DNA of 21,211 nt from Cylindrotheca closterium (Eukaryota > Bacillariophyta > Bacillariophyceae > Bacillariales > Bacillariaceae): positions 1 through 21,211 of the forward strand of contig CAKOGP040001746.1 in the NCBI GenBank assembly GCA_933822405.4, read 5' to 3'. Below, in pieces: positions 1 through 9,259 of the stretch. The position numbers and the translations under genes are program-made. Below the pieces are notes generated by a model, which was not told the DNA's origin, searched no databases, and saw only the letters and a program-made list of their open reading frames with translations. How positions within the stretch are numbered: the first letter of the stretch is position 1; the number at the start of each line of letters is the position of its first letter.

Positions 1-55
1 TTGACAGGATTTTCAATTTTTTTCGTGACTCATTTTTTTGACATGATTCGATTTC

Positions 56-251
56 TTTGATCGGTTTCAAAATCGTTTGATCGGTTTCGATTTCTTTGAT
101 CGGTTTCAAAATCGTTTGATCGGTTTCAAAATCGTTTGATCGGTTTCAAAATCGTTTGATCGGTTTCGATTTCTTTGATCGGTTTCAAAATCGTTTGATC
201 GGTTTCTTGTCACCGTGACTTGTTTCGATTTCTTTGATCGGTTTCAAAAAG
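56..251. repeat. 20-bp satellite-like tandem repeat
   Basis: Nine copies of a core tttgatcggtttc begin at 56, 76, 95, 115, 135, 155, 174, 194 and 233. Two unit types alternate irregularly: a 20-bp form ending caaaatcg and a 19-bp form ending cgatttc. The spacing is 20, 19, 20, 20, 20, 19 and 20 bp, then one 39-bp unit interrupted by a short unrelated insert (about 207-232). It has no coding potential and looks like a minisatellite or the edge of a longer array that starts outside the window. Confidence 0.92.
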
Positions 252-810
252 TCGTTTTAATTTATATGAGGGGCTCCCTGCTGGCGGGGGGGAAGACCCG
301 TGCGTAGTAATCGCGTCCGACGCTCAAAAGTCGGTGGATAGACAGACGAGTTGCGGGGAGTCCTGGTGTTGGGACCTTTCTCTTTCCGGCCTTCCTTATA
401 TCAATTTAATCGATGACTCTAAATGTGACGGAAAAGCGAGCAGCAATATTCCGAATTGCCGCACTTATTCCGAAAGTGGTTGAAAAAGCCAAATATCCCG
501 TCGGCGTTAAATGACTGGATATATTACCTAAGTTTGAAAACTGAAACTGCTGTCGTCACTGATCTCTGGTTCCTACGGTAATGACCGTGAACGGGATCAC
601 TGTCAATGTGTGTGGTGCTGAATGTCAGTCAGATTTCATCTGTATGAAAACCATTCTTCTTCCTCGTCTTCTTCTTTGACAATAATACTGGTACACCGAG
701 AACACCAGTAGCAACTACACTGCAATAACAAACATACAAACATACAAACAAACATACAAACAAGCAAGCAAACAAAGGCACTGCAAACAAAGACACCAAT
801 ATCCACAATT
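252..810 (+). promoter_or_regulatory. upstream region and leader of the rhodopsin-kinase gene
   Basis: No convincing gene lies here. Positions 722-790 hold an imperfect repeat of cAAACAta/caAACaAg type units ending about 20 bp before the ATG at 811, so it is probably transcribed as a purine-rich, structure-poor 5' leader. The stretch 270-420 is more GC-rich than its surroundings and matches nothing I recognise. I could not single out a TATA box or a known operator. Confidence 0.4.
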
Positions 811-3800
811 ATGAATCCGCTCAGCCAGCGGGATTATTTAAATGAAGTGAAAGAAATCGATTTTCATTTCCGAATTGTCGCTTGTTCCATCATTGTCGTG
901 TGGCTCACTTTGATTGGAGTGTCTTACACATTTGCTCCCAAAGAGAGTTTGGAGGTCTTGGATGGACCTGAGCTTTACGCAGCTTTCTTTTCTGCTTCCT
1001 TTCTTGGTTTTAGTTTGCTGGCACGTTTCTTTCAATTGCTGTGGTTGGAATCCAAACCCAATAATGCTCGCATGAGCGGAGTTTTGTGGGCCTCGCTAGC
1101 AGTCCAAACGGTAGCCATGAGCACCAACGCATTAATGGCCTGCGGGATTCCCATTCCAGTGATGATGGATCCTGTTTTAAATACAAGAGTCTTTCTCTTA
1201 CGGTGGTGCGAATGGACGTGCCTCAGTTTTTGCATGACCTTTGTCGTGGCTGGTGTCGATCCTGCGTCTGGCATTAAAACGGGTTATGTGATTGGTGCCT
1301 CTCAATCTTTGTCCACTGTCTGTGGGCTGATATTCCCTTTCTGTCAGACCGTCGAGTCTTGGACCGTATGGATGATCATTTCCTGCGTCTTGTGGTGCGG
1401 CATTTTTGTAGCCCTCTTTCAACAAAAGAAATCCTTTGGCAAAATGGAAAAGGGCTGCAGTGCCCATTCGGTCGAACTCTGGGACCGGGCCAATTTGTCA
1501 TACAAACTAATGATGACCTGTTCCATTGCATGGTCCACCTTGGTGCTCATGTATTTCTTTGCAGGAGCAGCTGCATTCTATAGACCACCCGGAGTGCCGG
1601 ATTCCCAGCTGCCCATCTTTCAACGAACCTATTTCATCATGTTGTGGGAAGCCACCATGGACGTCGTCCTCAAAAACTTGTATATGGATATCATTGTCCA
1701 AGTCCACAAGGTGGCCTTTGATGACAGCGAACGAGCCGAACGCCGACTGGCGGAACTCCGCCAACAAATGTCCGCCATTTGGGAACGCTCGTCAGATGCC
1801 ATTTGCGTCTCGGTCCAAGGAATCGGTGGCGCCATTACCACCATGGTCAGTCCGGCTTATCTCCGGGAATTTCATGGGATCTCCTCCAAACCAAAGGCGA
1901 TTGTCTTTGAAGTCGACGAAAAACACATTCGCCGCAAAAATTACTCCAAGTTGCAGGTGAGGACCGTACGAGAAATCAATTTTCCCGTACTGCCCACCTC
2001 TGGGTCCAAGGTATTCCGCAAAAATACCGAAGGCAAGGATAGCAACCTTAGCAACAGCAGCAAGAACAACAATCGTCACAGGAGCAACAACAATGTGAGT
2101 GTTGGGGCAACCGATGAAACGGCGGCTGGTGAATTTGGTCTGGGCACCATGGAAATTGACGTGGACGAGAGTCTCCTCACCTCTTTGGCCGGTATGGTGG
2201 GCCGTGCCTGGAACCAAAAGACTGGCAGTCGAAGCATGAATCACCGACTATTAAAAATTGCCGATGGAGCCAAAGTCTTTATCAAATGCGAAGCCAACAT
2301 TTGTACCCTTGATAATGATGCCATGTTAATGGTGGTCCGAGACATTTCGGAACGGACCAAACGCTTTGAAGCGGAAAAGAAGACCATCTTAGAGACGACT
2401 GCCAGAAAGAAGGATGCCGAAGCCAATAGATTCACTCGACATGAAGTCAAGAATGGTCTTTTGGCAGCCATTGATTTGTGCGAGAGTCTCAAGGAGTCAA
2501 CCTTTGCGGTTGGTGGTGGTCATGGTAGTGGTAACGGTCAACCAAGAGTGCAAGATGGGCAGCTTGCGCGGGCTGGAACCACCTCCCAACTATCCTCTGC
2601 TGTTGCTAGTAGTAGAGCGGTGCTGGCCAATTTGAATTCTGAGGCGAGTGCTGGCGATAGAGATCAATCGCCTAACAACCAAAACATTGCCGTTTACACG
2701 GAAGAACTCGACAAGACACTCAAGACGATTCTGGATACAATTCTATCCGAGGCGATGGCACGAGATGTCATCCATGGGAATTATGAACCCAAATTGGAAC
2801 GTGTCGAACTAAAGCAGTTACTTCATGCTTCGGAAACGATGCACGACCAATTCTCCTTGCAAGTCTCCCCATCGCCAATGCCATCACTACATTTGGATCC
2901 ACAGCTACTTTTGTACATACACCGAAACGCTGTGAGCAATGCCTGTAAATACGGAAGGGTCAATGGGCCAGTCACCACAAAGGTGTCCTATGACGAATCG
3001 ACGCAATTGCTACAAATGGAGGTTGTCAACCTGCCTGGGCCAGAACACGAAGCACTGTTGAAATTGGGTTCCAGTGCTCCGGCTCAAGTCTTTGCGCCAG
3101 GCCAGAGGCTGCATCAAAAGGAAAGCTCGCATTCGGCAGGAGATGGTGCTTGGATCATGCAAAAATGTGCCGAAACATTGAGAGGGAATGTCGACATTCG
3201 ATTTGAATCCGATATGACGGTCTTTACTCTGGTGTGCCCTGCGAAGAAATTTGAATTGTCCGTCAAGTCCGAACACTTCCAGATTCCAAAGAATGCATGG
3301 GGAGTTGCAATTGATGATTCCAAGATTCAAAGGAAACTTCTTTCAAGGTTCCTCTCCCATGCCGGAGTTGCGGAATCACGCCAGATTGTCAAGGGATATA
3401 CGACCGAAGAAATTGAATCCTTTGACTCTTTCCTCGTGGACCTTGTGGAACGAAACCCCAATGACTATTTTTTGGTGGTGGCGGATGAAAACTTGGACAT
3501 TACCGAGAATGGAACCTTGAAAGTCACTGTGTCTGGTTCGGAGTGCATACAAAAAGTGCGACAACGGCTGGATCCCACGCTGGAAGCCAGAATGCTAAGT
3601 CTTGTTAGGTCTGCCAATGACTCTTCTCAAGATATTGCAACCTATCTCTCTCGCGCCCATGGATTTATTCCAAAGGCACCAGTACGATCGTCGTCTGTGG
3701 TGGAGGCGATTGCTCCACTCTGGGAGCAGCGATTCAATTACTTGCCAACAAGGGCGAGCCCTACTACTTGTGCTGCAGTACCGGATTTGAATTCCGGTGG

Positions 3801-4215
3801 AGCAGCAATATCCGACTTTCTATCCCTTGTGGTGCAGGAACTCCTGGCAAACTTGGATGCCGTGGATGAATTGTGCTCGGAAGAATCAGACTCTTCTTTG
3901 AAGGAGAACTGGCCGTTTGTATGGGAGAAACTGCATTGTTTGAAAGGCGATCTTTCCAGTCTTTTCAATACTCCAAGTATTGAGCAAGCTGTAGTGGAAA
4001 TTAATTCCATGCGAGGCGCCGAGTTGCCTGTCGATTTCGAGGTTCGATGGGGGGCTCTGCGTTCGCGAATATCCGACATTGCGTCGACGATCGGTGGGAA
4101 GAAGCTGGACGAAGAATCATCAGTACCAGTGGGGATTGCACGAAAGAGATCCATTTCGGAGTCTTGTCTTACTACTAGCACTCCAACAACATCGAAGAAG
4201 CTTCGAGCCAGCTAA
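811..4215 (+). CDS. putative histidine-kinase rhodopsin (8TM opsin-PAS-HK-REC-HPt)
   Basis: A 1134-aa membrane hybrid histidine kinase, probably photoreceptive. About eight hydrophobic helices occupy residues 20-295. One (R131-W-C-E134-W135) matches helix C of microbial rhodopsins, where the Asp/Glu is the Schiff-base counterion. The last has D284-V-V-L-K288, the helix-G DxxxK pattern whose Lys binds retinal. W241-S fits helix F. An extra first helix is known from other enzymerhodopsins. Then come a PAS-like region (about 315-520) with an Asn/Ser-rich insert, an H-box (F541-T-R-H544-E-V-K-N), an N-box (H704-R-N-A-V-S-N710), a G-box (G777-D-G), a receiver domain (D835/D836, phospho-acceptor D892, K955), and a C-terminal HPt motif (L-H1042-C-L-K-G). 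All phosphorelay residues are in one chain. It is a single exon with an ATG start. The kinase and receiver calls are firm. The opsin call rests on motifs and helix count. The alternative is an unrelated multi-helix sensor domain. Confidence 0.8.
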   Translation: MNPLSQRDYLNEVKEIDFHFRIVACSIIVVWLTLIGVSYTFAPKESLEVLDGPELYAAFFSASFLGFSLLARFFQLLWLESKPNNARMSGVLWASLAVQTVAMSTNALMACGIPIPVMMDPVLNTRVFLLRWCEWTCLSFCMTFVVAGVDPASGIKTGYVIGASQSLSTVCGLIFPFCQTVESWTVWMIISCVLWCGIFVALFQQKKSFGKMEKGCSAHSVELWDRANLSYKLMMTCSIAWSTLVLMYFFAGAAAFYRPPGVPDSQLPIFQRTYFIMLWEATMDVVLKNLYMDIIVQVHKVAFDDSERAERRLAELRQQMSAIWERSSDAICVSVQGIGGAITTMVSPAYLREFHGISSKPKAIVFEVDEKHIRRKNYSKLQVRTVREINFPVLPTSGSKVFRKNTEGKDSNLSNSSKNNNRHRSNNNVSVGATDETAAGEFGLGTMEIDVDESLLTSLAGMVGRAWNQKTGSRSMNHRLLKIADGAKVFIKCEANICTLDNDAMLMVVRDISERTKRFEAEKKTILETTARKKDAEANRFTRHEVKNGLLAAIDLCESLKESTFAVGGGHGSGNGQPRVQDGQLARAGTTSQLSSAVASSRAVLANLNSEASAGDRDQSPNNQNIAVYTEELDKTLKTILDTILSEAMARDVIHGNYEPKLERVELKQLLHASETMHDQFSLQVSPSPMPSLHLDPQLLLYIHRNAVSNACKYGRVNGPVTTKVSYDESTQLLQMEVVNLPGPEHEALLKLGSSAPAQVFAPGQRLHQKESSHSAGDGAWIMQKCAETLRGNVDIRFESDMTVFTLVCPAKKFELSVKSEHFQIPKNAWGVAIDDSKIQRKLLSRFLSHAGVAESRQIVKGYTTEEIESFDSFLVDLVERNPNDYFLVVADENLDITENGTLKVTVSGSECIQKVRQRLDPTLEARMLSLVRSANDSSQDIATYLSRAHGFIPKAPVRSSSVVEAIAPLWEQRFNYLPTRASPTTCAAVPDLNSGGAAISDFLSLVVQELLANLDAVDELCSEESDSSLKENWPFVWEKLHCLKGDLSSLFNTPSIEQAVVEINSMRGAELPVDFEVRWGALRSRISDIASTIGGKKLDEESSVPVGIARKRSISESCLTTSTPTTSKKLRAS

Positions 4216-4610
4216 AACGGTACAAATGGCTGCGTCTCTAGAGTTATGGGGATGCTAGGGGCACGATATTAAACATATTTGAACCTACTGCACGAATTAG
4301 TATGTATAGTTTGGAGGTGAAATAGAAATACATTTTTATTATGACTATGACCATGCCCAATTCAATGTTTTTTGAATTATGTTGACTACAAGCCCACTCA
4401 ATGAAGATGAGAAGCGGCTTGAACCCATACATTTGATTAAATTTTGGGAAATTGCACCGCCGTCAACAGTGTACCGGGATGACCTCAAGAAAATCGTGGC
4501 CTACCAGGTACTAGAAGAATAGGTAATAATTAGAAAACGACAAAATTTATTTTTAACACACAAGAATGAAGTCAATTCATTATTCACATTTGACTCTGTA
4601 ACCATGTACT
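4216..4610. other. shared 3' region between convergent genes
   Basis: 395 bp separate the stop codons of the rhodopsin-kinase gene (+) and the cupredoxin-rhodanese gene (-). The sequence is AT-rich and without ORF support. It should hold both 3' UTRs and polyadenylation signals, but no single signal stands out. Confidence 0.5.
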
Positions 4611-6793
4611 CTACTCCATCTCTTCTGGTATAAGATTGGTCACCATTCGTCGACCCCCTCCACGGACACCAAGTTGTGTGAAATCGGTGCCTGTTCTGGT
4701 TCGTTGAATCTTGAATCCATTCTTGTTTTCGGGTTTCGGTTCTTTACGATCGGGTATGTCGCCCTTGGGAGCTTCCGTTGGCGGCACTGCTGCAGCGCAA
4801 CTGTCCTGGCCAGAGGTTGTACAAGGAGGGACGACTGAGTTGCCAGTTACAAGTGGATACCCAGCATTTGTCCATTGGCTCGTTCCTTGACCATTATAAA
4901 GCTTCCCTTGAAATCCACTGTTCAATAGTACCTGAATTGCTGATCTGGCTCGAGCTCCAGTCCCTTTTCAATCGCGAGAAAAAAATATCATGAGAACACA
5001 TCCCAACTTCCATCATGCATAAACAACACCGTCAACGTACGACAATAGACTCCAATGGTACAGAATTCACATCCAGCCAAGTCGGAAGGAGACGCTCCCG
5101 TGTGTCCCATGTTACCAAAGCCTGCCAAGCTTTCCGCCAAGGTGGCACCCTCAATGTGTCCTGCATTAAACTCGGTTTCTGTTCGAACATCCAAAATGAC
5201 ATCGTCTGTGGTATTTTTATGCATGTGTAAGTGAGCATATAGTTGCATCGTCAAATCATAATCAACTCGAAATCGAATCGAGTCGAGTCTATACTTACAG
5301 TCACCATTGGCAATGGCCGCCGCAAAGTCATCCGCTGGCAACAAGGTAGGCGCTGCCGATGGTGCCATGGTGGGAATTTGTGGAGATGTTGGAACCGTTG
5401 CACCATCTCTAGCCCCTCCTTCCACTTGGAAATGAATGATTTGGCCCACTTCGCAATGGGAGCCGACATTGCACGCAAAGGTAACGGTCGTTCCCGTATC
5501 ATTGGCAATGAATCGATAAAATCCAGGACCAGTCGTGCCACCCACGAGCAAACTGTGCTTTTCATCGCAAGTGCCTGACGGATGTTTGTACACATTATGT
5601 GAGGTACTGTACGTAAATTTGACCTACCGTATTGAAGTCAAAAGAAAGCAACCGTGAGAATGGAGCAATCACTGAGCGAAAAACTATCGATCGAACAGAA
5701 TACTTACAGTATCTCCAACTCTAGCCGTTCGGTTGGCATATGGCTCGGCCGGTATTGCCCAATCAATTTCAATCACCTCTGGACCTCGAGTTTCTCCTTG
5801 AACGACAACACTCAGTATTTGTCCCTGTTCGCAACGAGATCCCATGTCAGTTGCAAATACCATAGTCTTTCCAGCATCACTTTCTGTAAAGGTATACGAT
5901 GTTGGACCAGTACTGCCCACCAGAATAGCATTTGCTTTATCGCAACCACCGTCTGGATGAATGTACACATTGGACTCTACCGAGCCATATTTGAATACTA
6001 TCTATCAAATCAAATCAAATCAAATCAAATCAAATCAAATCAAATCAAATCAAATCAAATCAAATCAAATCAAACCAAACCAAATCAATCGAAGCGAAGT
6101 GGCAGCGTTCTTATTAGAAAGAGCAGCAAGAAATGTTCGCGTGACAACACGTTGATTACTTACTTCATCGCCAACGTTTGCGGACAATTGCTCAAAAGGC
6201 GCCGAGTCTGGTTTCCAATCAATCTCTATGGGCGCACATTTTCCTGTAAAGGTTCCTTCAAAGGAAGGATCACCACCCAATCCCAGTGCGTAAGACGTCT
6301 TCAGAATCTTTTGATAAGTCGTGTCTTCGGGACAGGTTGGATCAACACATAGGGGTAGATTTGCCAGTTTGATGTTTTCGTTGCTGCCCACCCCTTCCGC
6401 TCCAAATTCGGTCCGACAGACGTATAGATCCGAAATGACCAATCGTCCATTGGCGTCGGCACAGTTTTCTGCGGCGGCTTGTGCAAAGGCAGAACCTGCA
6501 AAATCACATGTTCCCGTCAAGAAACAGTAGAGGGTCTCCCTAGCCGAAAATGCGCTGACCAATCCCCCTGGAAGATCAAAGTCTAGCACATAGAAGGTTC
6601 CATTATAACAGAGTGCATCTTCAGGATTCACCTCCATCTGCGACATGGTTGCCAAACCGTCATCGAATGGCGAGCCTGAGGACGCGACTAACATGTCATG
6701 AAATTCTTCTACGGCTTCTATTGTTTGTTTGACGCTCAAGACTCCGCCAGCAAGAAGAGCCAGCGAAATAAGAAGTCTTTGACTTGAGATCAT
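4611..6793 (-). CDS. secreted double-cupredoxin-rhodanese fusion protein (5 exons)
   Basis: I reconstruct exons 6793-6164, 6001-5708, 5623-5299, 5205-5041 and 4963-4611, with introns of 162, 84, 93 and 77 bp, giving 588 aa. Three donors are gtaagt and one is gtacgt, and every join keeps a domain in frame. The N-terminus (MISSQRLLISLALLAGG) is a signal peptide. Next is an unrecognised Cys-rich domain (about 26-185), then two phytocyanin-like cupredoxin domains. Domain 2 has type-1 copper ligands H317, C359, H364 and axial Q369, and a probable C327-C365 disulfide. Domain 1 keeps that disulfide (C230, C267), but the ligands are replaced by S220, T261 and R266. Last is a rhodanese domain (about 417-510) with active loop C471-R-T-G-A-R-A and a Lys/Glu-rich tail. 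A sulfurtransferase or redox role outside the cytosol is inferred. The ATG at 6793 is chosen because the open frame further upstream has only TTG. Confidence 0.83.
6005..6088. repeat. pentanucleotide microsatellite (AAATC)n in intron 1
   Basis: About 16 units of a CAAAT/AAATC pentamer fill half of intron 1 (6002-6163) of the cupredoxin-rhodanese gene and end in degenerate caaac units. They lie right beside the acceptor, so on the coding strand the tract reads (GATTT)n, a T-rich stretch that may serve as polypyrimidine-like sequence. An open + strand frame through it is an artefact of the repeat. Confidence 0.93.
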
Positions 6794-7303
6794 TGCCAAC
6801 TATCCCAACGATAATACGTATAGAGTTAATTAAAAATAAGAGATGACTTCTTTTATTGTTGGTTGGAGGAATGAATCAATCGAAGCTTCGAAAATCCAAA
6901 CGAAACAGCGATGACGCAATAATATGTTCGCCAGGTAGTTTTCGATTTTGGGAGTCAAATTTTTCAAATCCGTTGAAACGCAGACGACGTCGTATGTGAC
7001 ACGTGGGTCGATATGGCTACACAAACCTGCAGTAAGCACCACTGTGCCGCACTGTGTTAGAGGGCAAATAGCAAGAAGACGAGAATCATCTGTGACACAG
7101 GGAGATCCCATAGACCTGCTGAGGAGAACAAAACCTTTAGCCCAGCGCCTGTACTTACTTGCCAATTCATTCATGGGACTTCTACAGCATGTCCTTGGTT
7201 TCGGTTGCAGACGAGCCTCGCTCGCTCCTCCTCCAAGAAGAACACTACTAGATAACAGTTGTATTCTATACAAAACTGATTGCTATCCTTTAACAAACTA
7301 TCA
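6794..7303. other. intergenic, no supported gene
   Basis: 510 bp between two minus-strand genes. It should contain the promoter of the cupredoxin-rhodanese gene and the 3' UTR of the HA-domain gene. Open frames occur on both strands (up to 147 codons), but they lack a recognisable domain and have biased, improbable composition, so I do not call them. Confidence 0.45.
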
Positions 7304-8311
7304 TTACATCCTAGATTTTGGTACGTGGAAGACAAAGCCCAGGGATTGCAACATTTGAAATCGTTCCATCGTCATAGTGGACGAAGGAGAGCCAGAGACG
7401 TACATTTTGTACTGTCGTCGCTGACACTTTACCCATGTGGAGAGCGAAACGTTTTCTGGATAATAGGATGGGACATTGCAATGGCCTCTTTGTTGCTTGA
7501 AGATCATGAGTTCATTCAGCTTGGCCTTCCATGCTACCGCGTGAGAGTGCCATACAAACCCGATGGATTCCAGATCTTGAATGCGGCGGGTCGTCATGGT
7601 AGATGAAGAGCAACGGTCTTGAAACTTCTTGTATTGGTACCTCTGTCGCTTCACCCATCGGGCAAGGATAGGGTCGACCGGGTAAGAGTGAGGAACACAG
7701 CAGTGTCCGTGTGCAAGCTTGTATTGGATGAGCTTTTGGAACTGTTCTCTCCACTGCTGCTCTTGATATGGGCGAAAGCGAGCTCTGCTTTCGCTGTCAA
7801 CGGCATCTTCTTCCAGCTGGCGCGTCCGTTGGCGCTTGCATGGGCCTTGCTCGTTGTTGGAGGAGAGATCTTCGGAGCTTCTTTTGGGACCAAGAAGATC
7901 AACGACAGGGTCTAAAATGTTTAGCAGGTCTTGCCGAAGAGATTTGGCACCCGTTGGCTTTCTCTTGTTCAGTTGGATAAATGAATCTGGGAGTCCATCC
8001 GCACCATCTGTGACGAATAGAGATGAGGCGTCGTGTGCCGATTGAAGAGATGAGACTTGCTGACAGCTTGAAGTGTCGGGACCAAGAGGAATAGGCTCCA
8101 TGCTTGGATCCTCAAAGGGATCCTCAAAAGAAAGTGGCAAAGATACGAATGGAGAAGACGATACTGTTGTCGGTTCGAAGAACGGCAAAGGGCATGGTGG
8201 TTGTGGCACCACAACAAGTGACAATAGGCCCTCATCCAAAATATTTGAATAGCTGCAGCTCTCGCTTTGAGTCCGATGCTTCTCGTTTTCGGCAGCGATG
8301 ATCATTGCCAT
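7304..8311 (-). CDS. helicase-associated (HA) domain protein, no helicase core
   Basis: A 335-aa protein with two C-terminal helicase-associated repeats (PF03457-like). HA1 (about 185-255) runs from QWREQFQKL through GHCCVP and LARWVKRQR to LESIGFVW. HA2 (about 256-328) runs from AWKAKLNEL through GHCNVP and LSTWVKCQRRQY to LQSLGFVF. The conserved Trp-Val and Gly-Phe-x-Trp/Phe positions are intact in both. The N-terminal half is Ser/Pro/Asp-rich and disordered-looking, with a basic patch (KRQRTRQ) that could be a nuclear localisation signal. HA domains in bacterial and algal proteins are thought to bind nucleic acid; stand-alone HA proteins are numerous in diatoms and mostly uncharacterised. 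The start is the first ATG, and a second ATG two codons later is possible. A nucleic-acid-binding, nuclear role is inference. Confidence 0.85.
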   Translation of the reverse strand: MAMIIAAENEKHRTQSESCSYSNILDEGLLSLVVVPQPPCPLPFFEPTTVSSSPFVSLPLSFEDPFEDPSMEPIPLGPDTSSCQQVSSLQSAHDASSLFVTDGADGLPDSFIQLNKRKPTGAKSLRQDLLNILDPVVDLLGPKRSSEDLSSNNEQGPCKRQRTRQLEEDAVDSESRARFRPYQEQQWREQFQKLIQYKLAHGHCCVPHSYPVDPILARWVKRQRYQYKKFQDRCSSSTMTTRRIQDLESIGFVWHSHAVAWKAKLNELMIFKQQRGHCNVPSYYPENVSLSTWVKCQRRQYKMYVSGSPSSTMTMERFQMLQSLGFVFHVPKSRM

Positions 8312-8899
8312 TGTGGTTGGAATCTAATGTAGCCTCGCGTTTTATGAGAGAATTTGTCTGTTCTTTGTTGAAGTCGAGTTTTGTTTTCTGGCACCGGGGT
8401 ATCTCTTACGCGTTGTTGAGTTTCGGAAAAATTTGTTATAGCGACTACTTATAAAAGACAGTGCTTACGTGGCGGATTTTGTCAAAAATGGAGAACCTAA
8501 CCGGTACCAGGTACCTGTGGGACCCAGTGAAGTACACACACTAATCGATGTTCCGCCACCATCCAGCTGTTCTGATTTCAATTTAGAGGTATCGCCACTC
8601 ATAAAAACGCACGACCATACTGTACATACCGGTACTGTAGGATGACATGAAATACCGCATTTTGTAATCCATCGCAGACACATCGATATCATGACTATAG
8701 TCCATAGAGCGCGTTTTCTGTTGGCAGTGGGACTGACGAGTACAAAGTTTCGACTCCTCCGCATATTGAATATGGCATTTAGTACTGATCTTGATCATCG
8801 CACATTTAAAAGCAAATAAGTCAGCATATTTGCATGATATTGTGGAGAATTTGTGTTTCTTGAGGTGGTGTACTACAGTATAGACCTGAGCGACAGTAA
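8312..8899. other. intergenic, no supported gene
   Basis: 588 bp upstream of the HA-domain gene. It contains ggtaccaggtacc-type palindromic sequence near 8503-8516 and an ataccggtactgta 14-mer at 8626-8639 that recurs at 15499-15512. A 127-codon minus-strand frame (8583-8966) has no domain and is not called. Confidence 0.4.
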
Positions 8900-9259
8900 A
8901 AGCCGAGAGCATCATTTGCTGGACCGCCAGATAACGACAATGGAGCCAACGGCGGTGGCGAGGCAACCGAGGAGAGTTTCAACGAAGAAGTTGAGATCGG
9001 ATTGTTAAGAATTCTGCATCAAACCGGTTTCAAGTGCATCAGAACCTTCGATACCCAACTGACCAACCCAGAGTATTACATAGTAGTACTGAACGATGCG
9101 GAGAGGCTCGGCATCGTCCTCAGTAAGGAGTGCGCACCAACAGATGAGTGGGACACCCAGCACGAACTCAATTGTGACGACAGTCTGCCTGATCTGGGTC
9201 GCTACGAGCAGTTGCCAACACCACAAGAAGTCAAAGATCTGAAGGGAAATCTGCCCTGA
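8900..9259 (+). pseudogene. orphan open fragment without start codon
   Basis: A frame open from 8900 (after a TAA at 8897) to a stop at 9257-9259 reads like real protein for about 119 residues: an acidic Asn/Gly/Glu-rich lead, then GLLRILHQTGF, CIRTFDTQL and YYIVVLNDAERLG, then an acidic tail. It contains no ATG; only a TTG occurs at 9002. It could be a 3' exon whose upstream exon I cannot find, or a truncated gene copy. The GF-x-x-I-R-x-[FY] then YYIVV layout vaguely recalls the end of a methyltransferase or aminopropyltransferase fold, but I cannot support a family. Confidence 0.35.

Noticed and set aside
56..251. CRISPR-like array of repeats
   Set aside because: Units follow one another with no unique spacers, no cas genes are present, and the genome is eukaryotic.
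252..420. Possible rRNA or tRNA fragment in the GC-rich stretch
   Set aside because: No cloverleaf or conserved rRNA segment could be recognised by eye.
811..4215. Ethylene-receptor-like or phytochrome-like kinase
   Set aside because: Ethylene receptors have three or four helices with a copper-binding Cys/His pair and phytochromes have a GAF/PHY chromophore region; neither is seen, while the helix-C and helix-G rhodopsin motifs are.
5654..6352. 232-codon + strand open frame
   Set aside because: It runs antisense through exons and intron 1 of the cupredoxin-rhodanese gene and is held open by the (AAATC)n repeat, which gives an IKSNQ repeat peptide.
6830..7273. 147-codon minus-strand and 136-codon plus-strand frames
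   Set aside because: Neither shows a domain or natural composition; the two overlap one another and lie in a probable promoter/3' UTR region.
8583..8966. 127-codon minus-strand frame
   Set aside because: No domain, unusual His/Met/Tyr-rich composition, and it overlaps the more protein-like + strand fragment.
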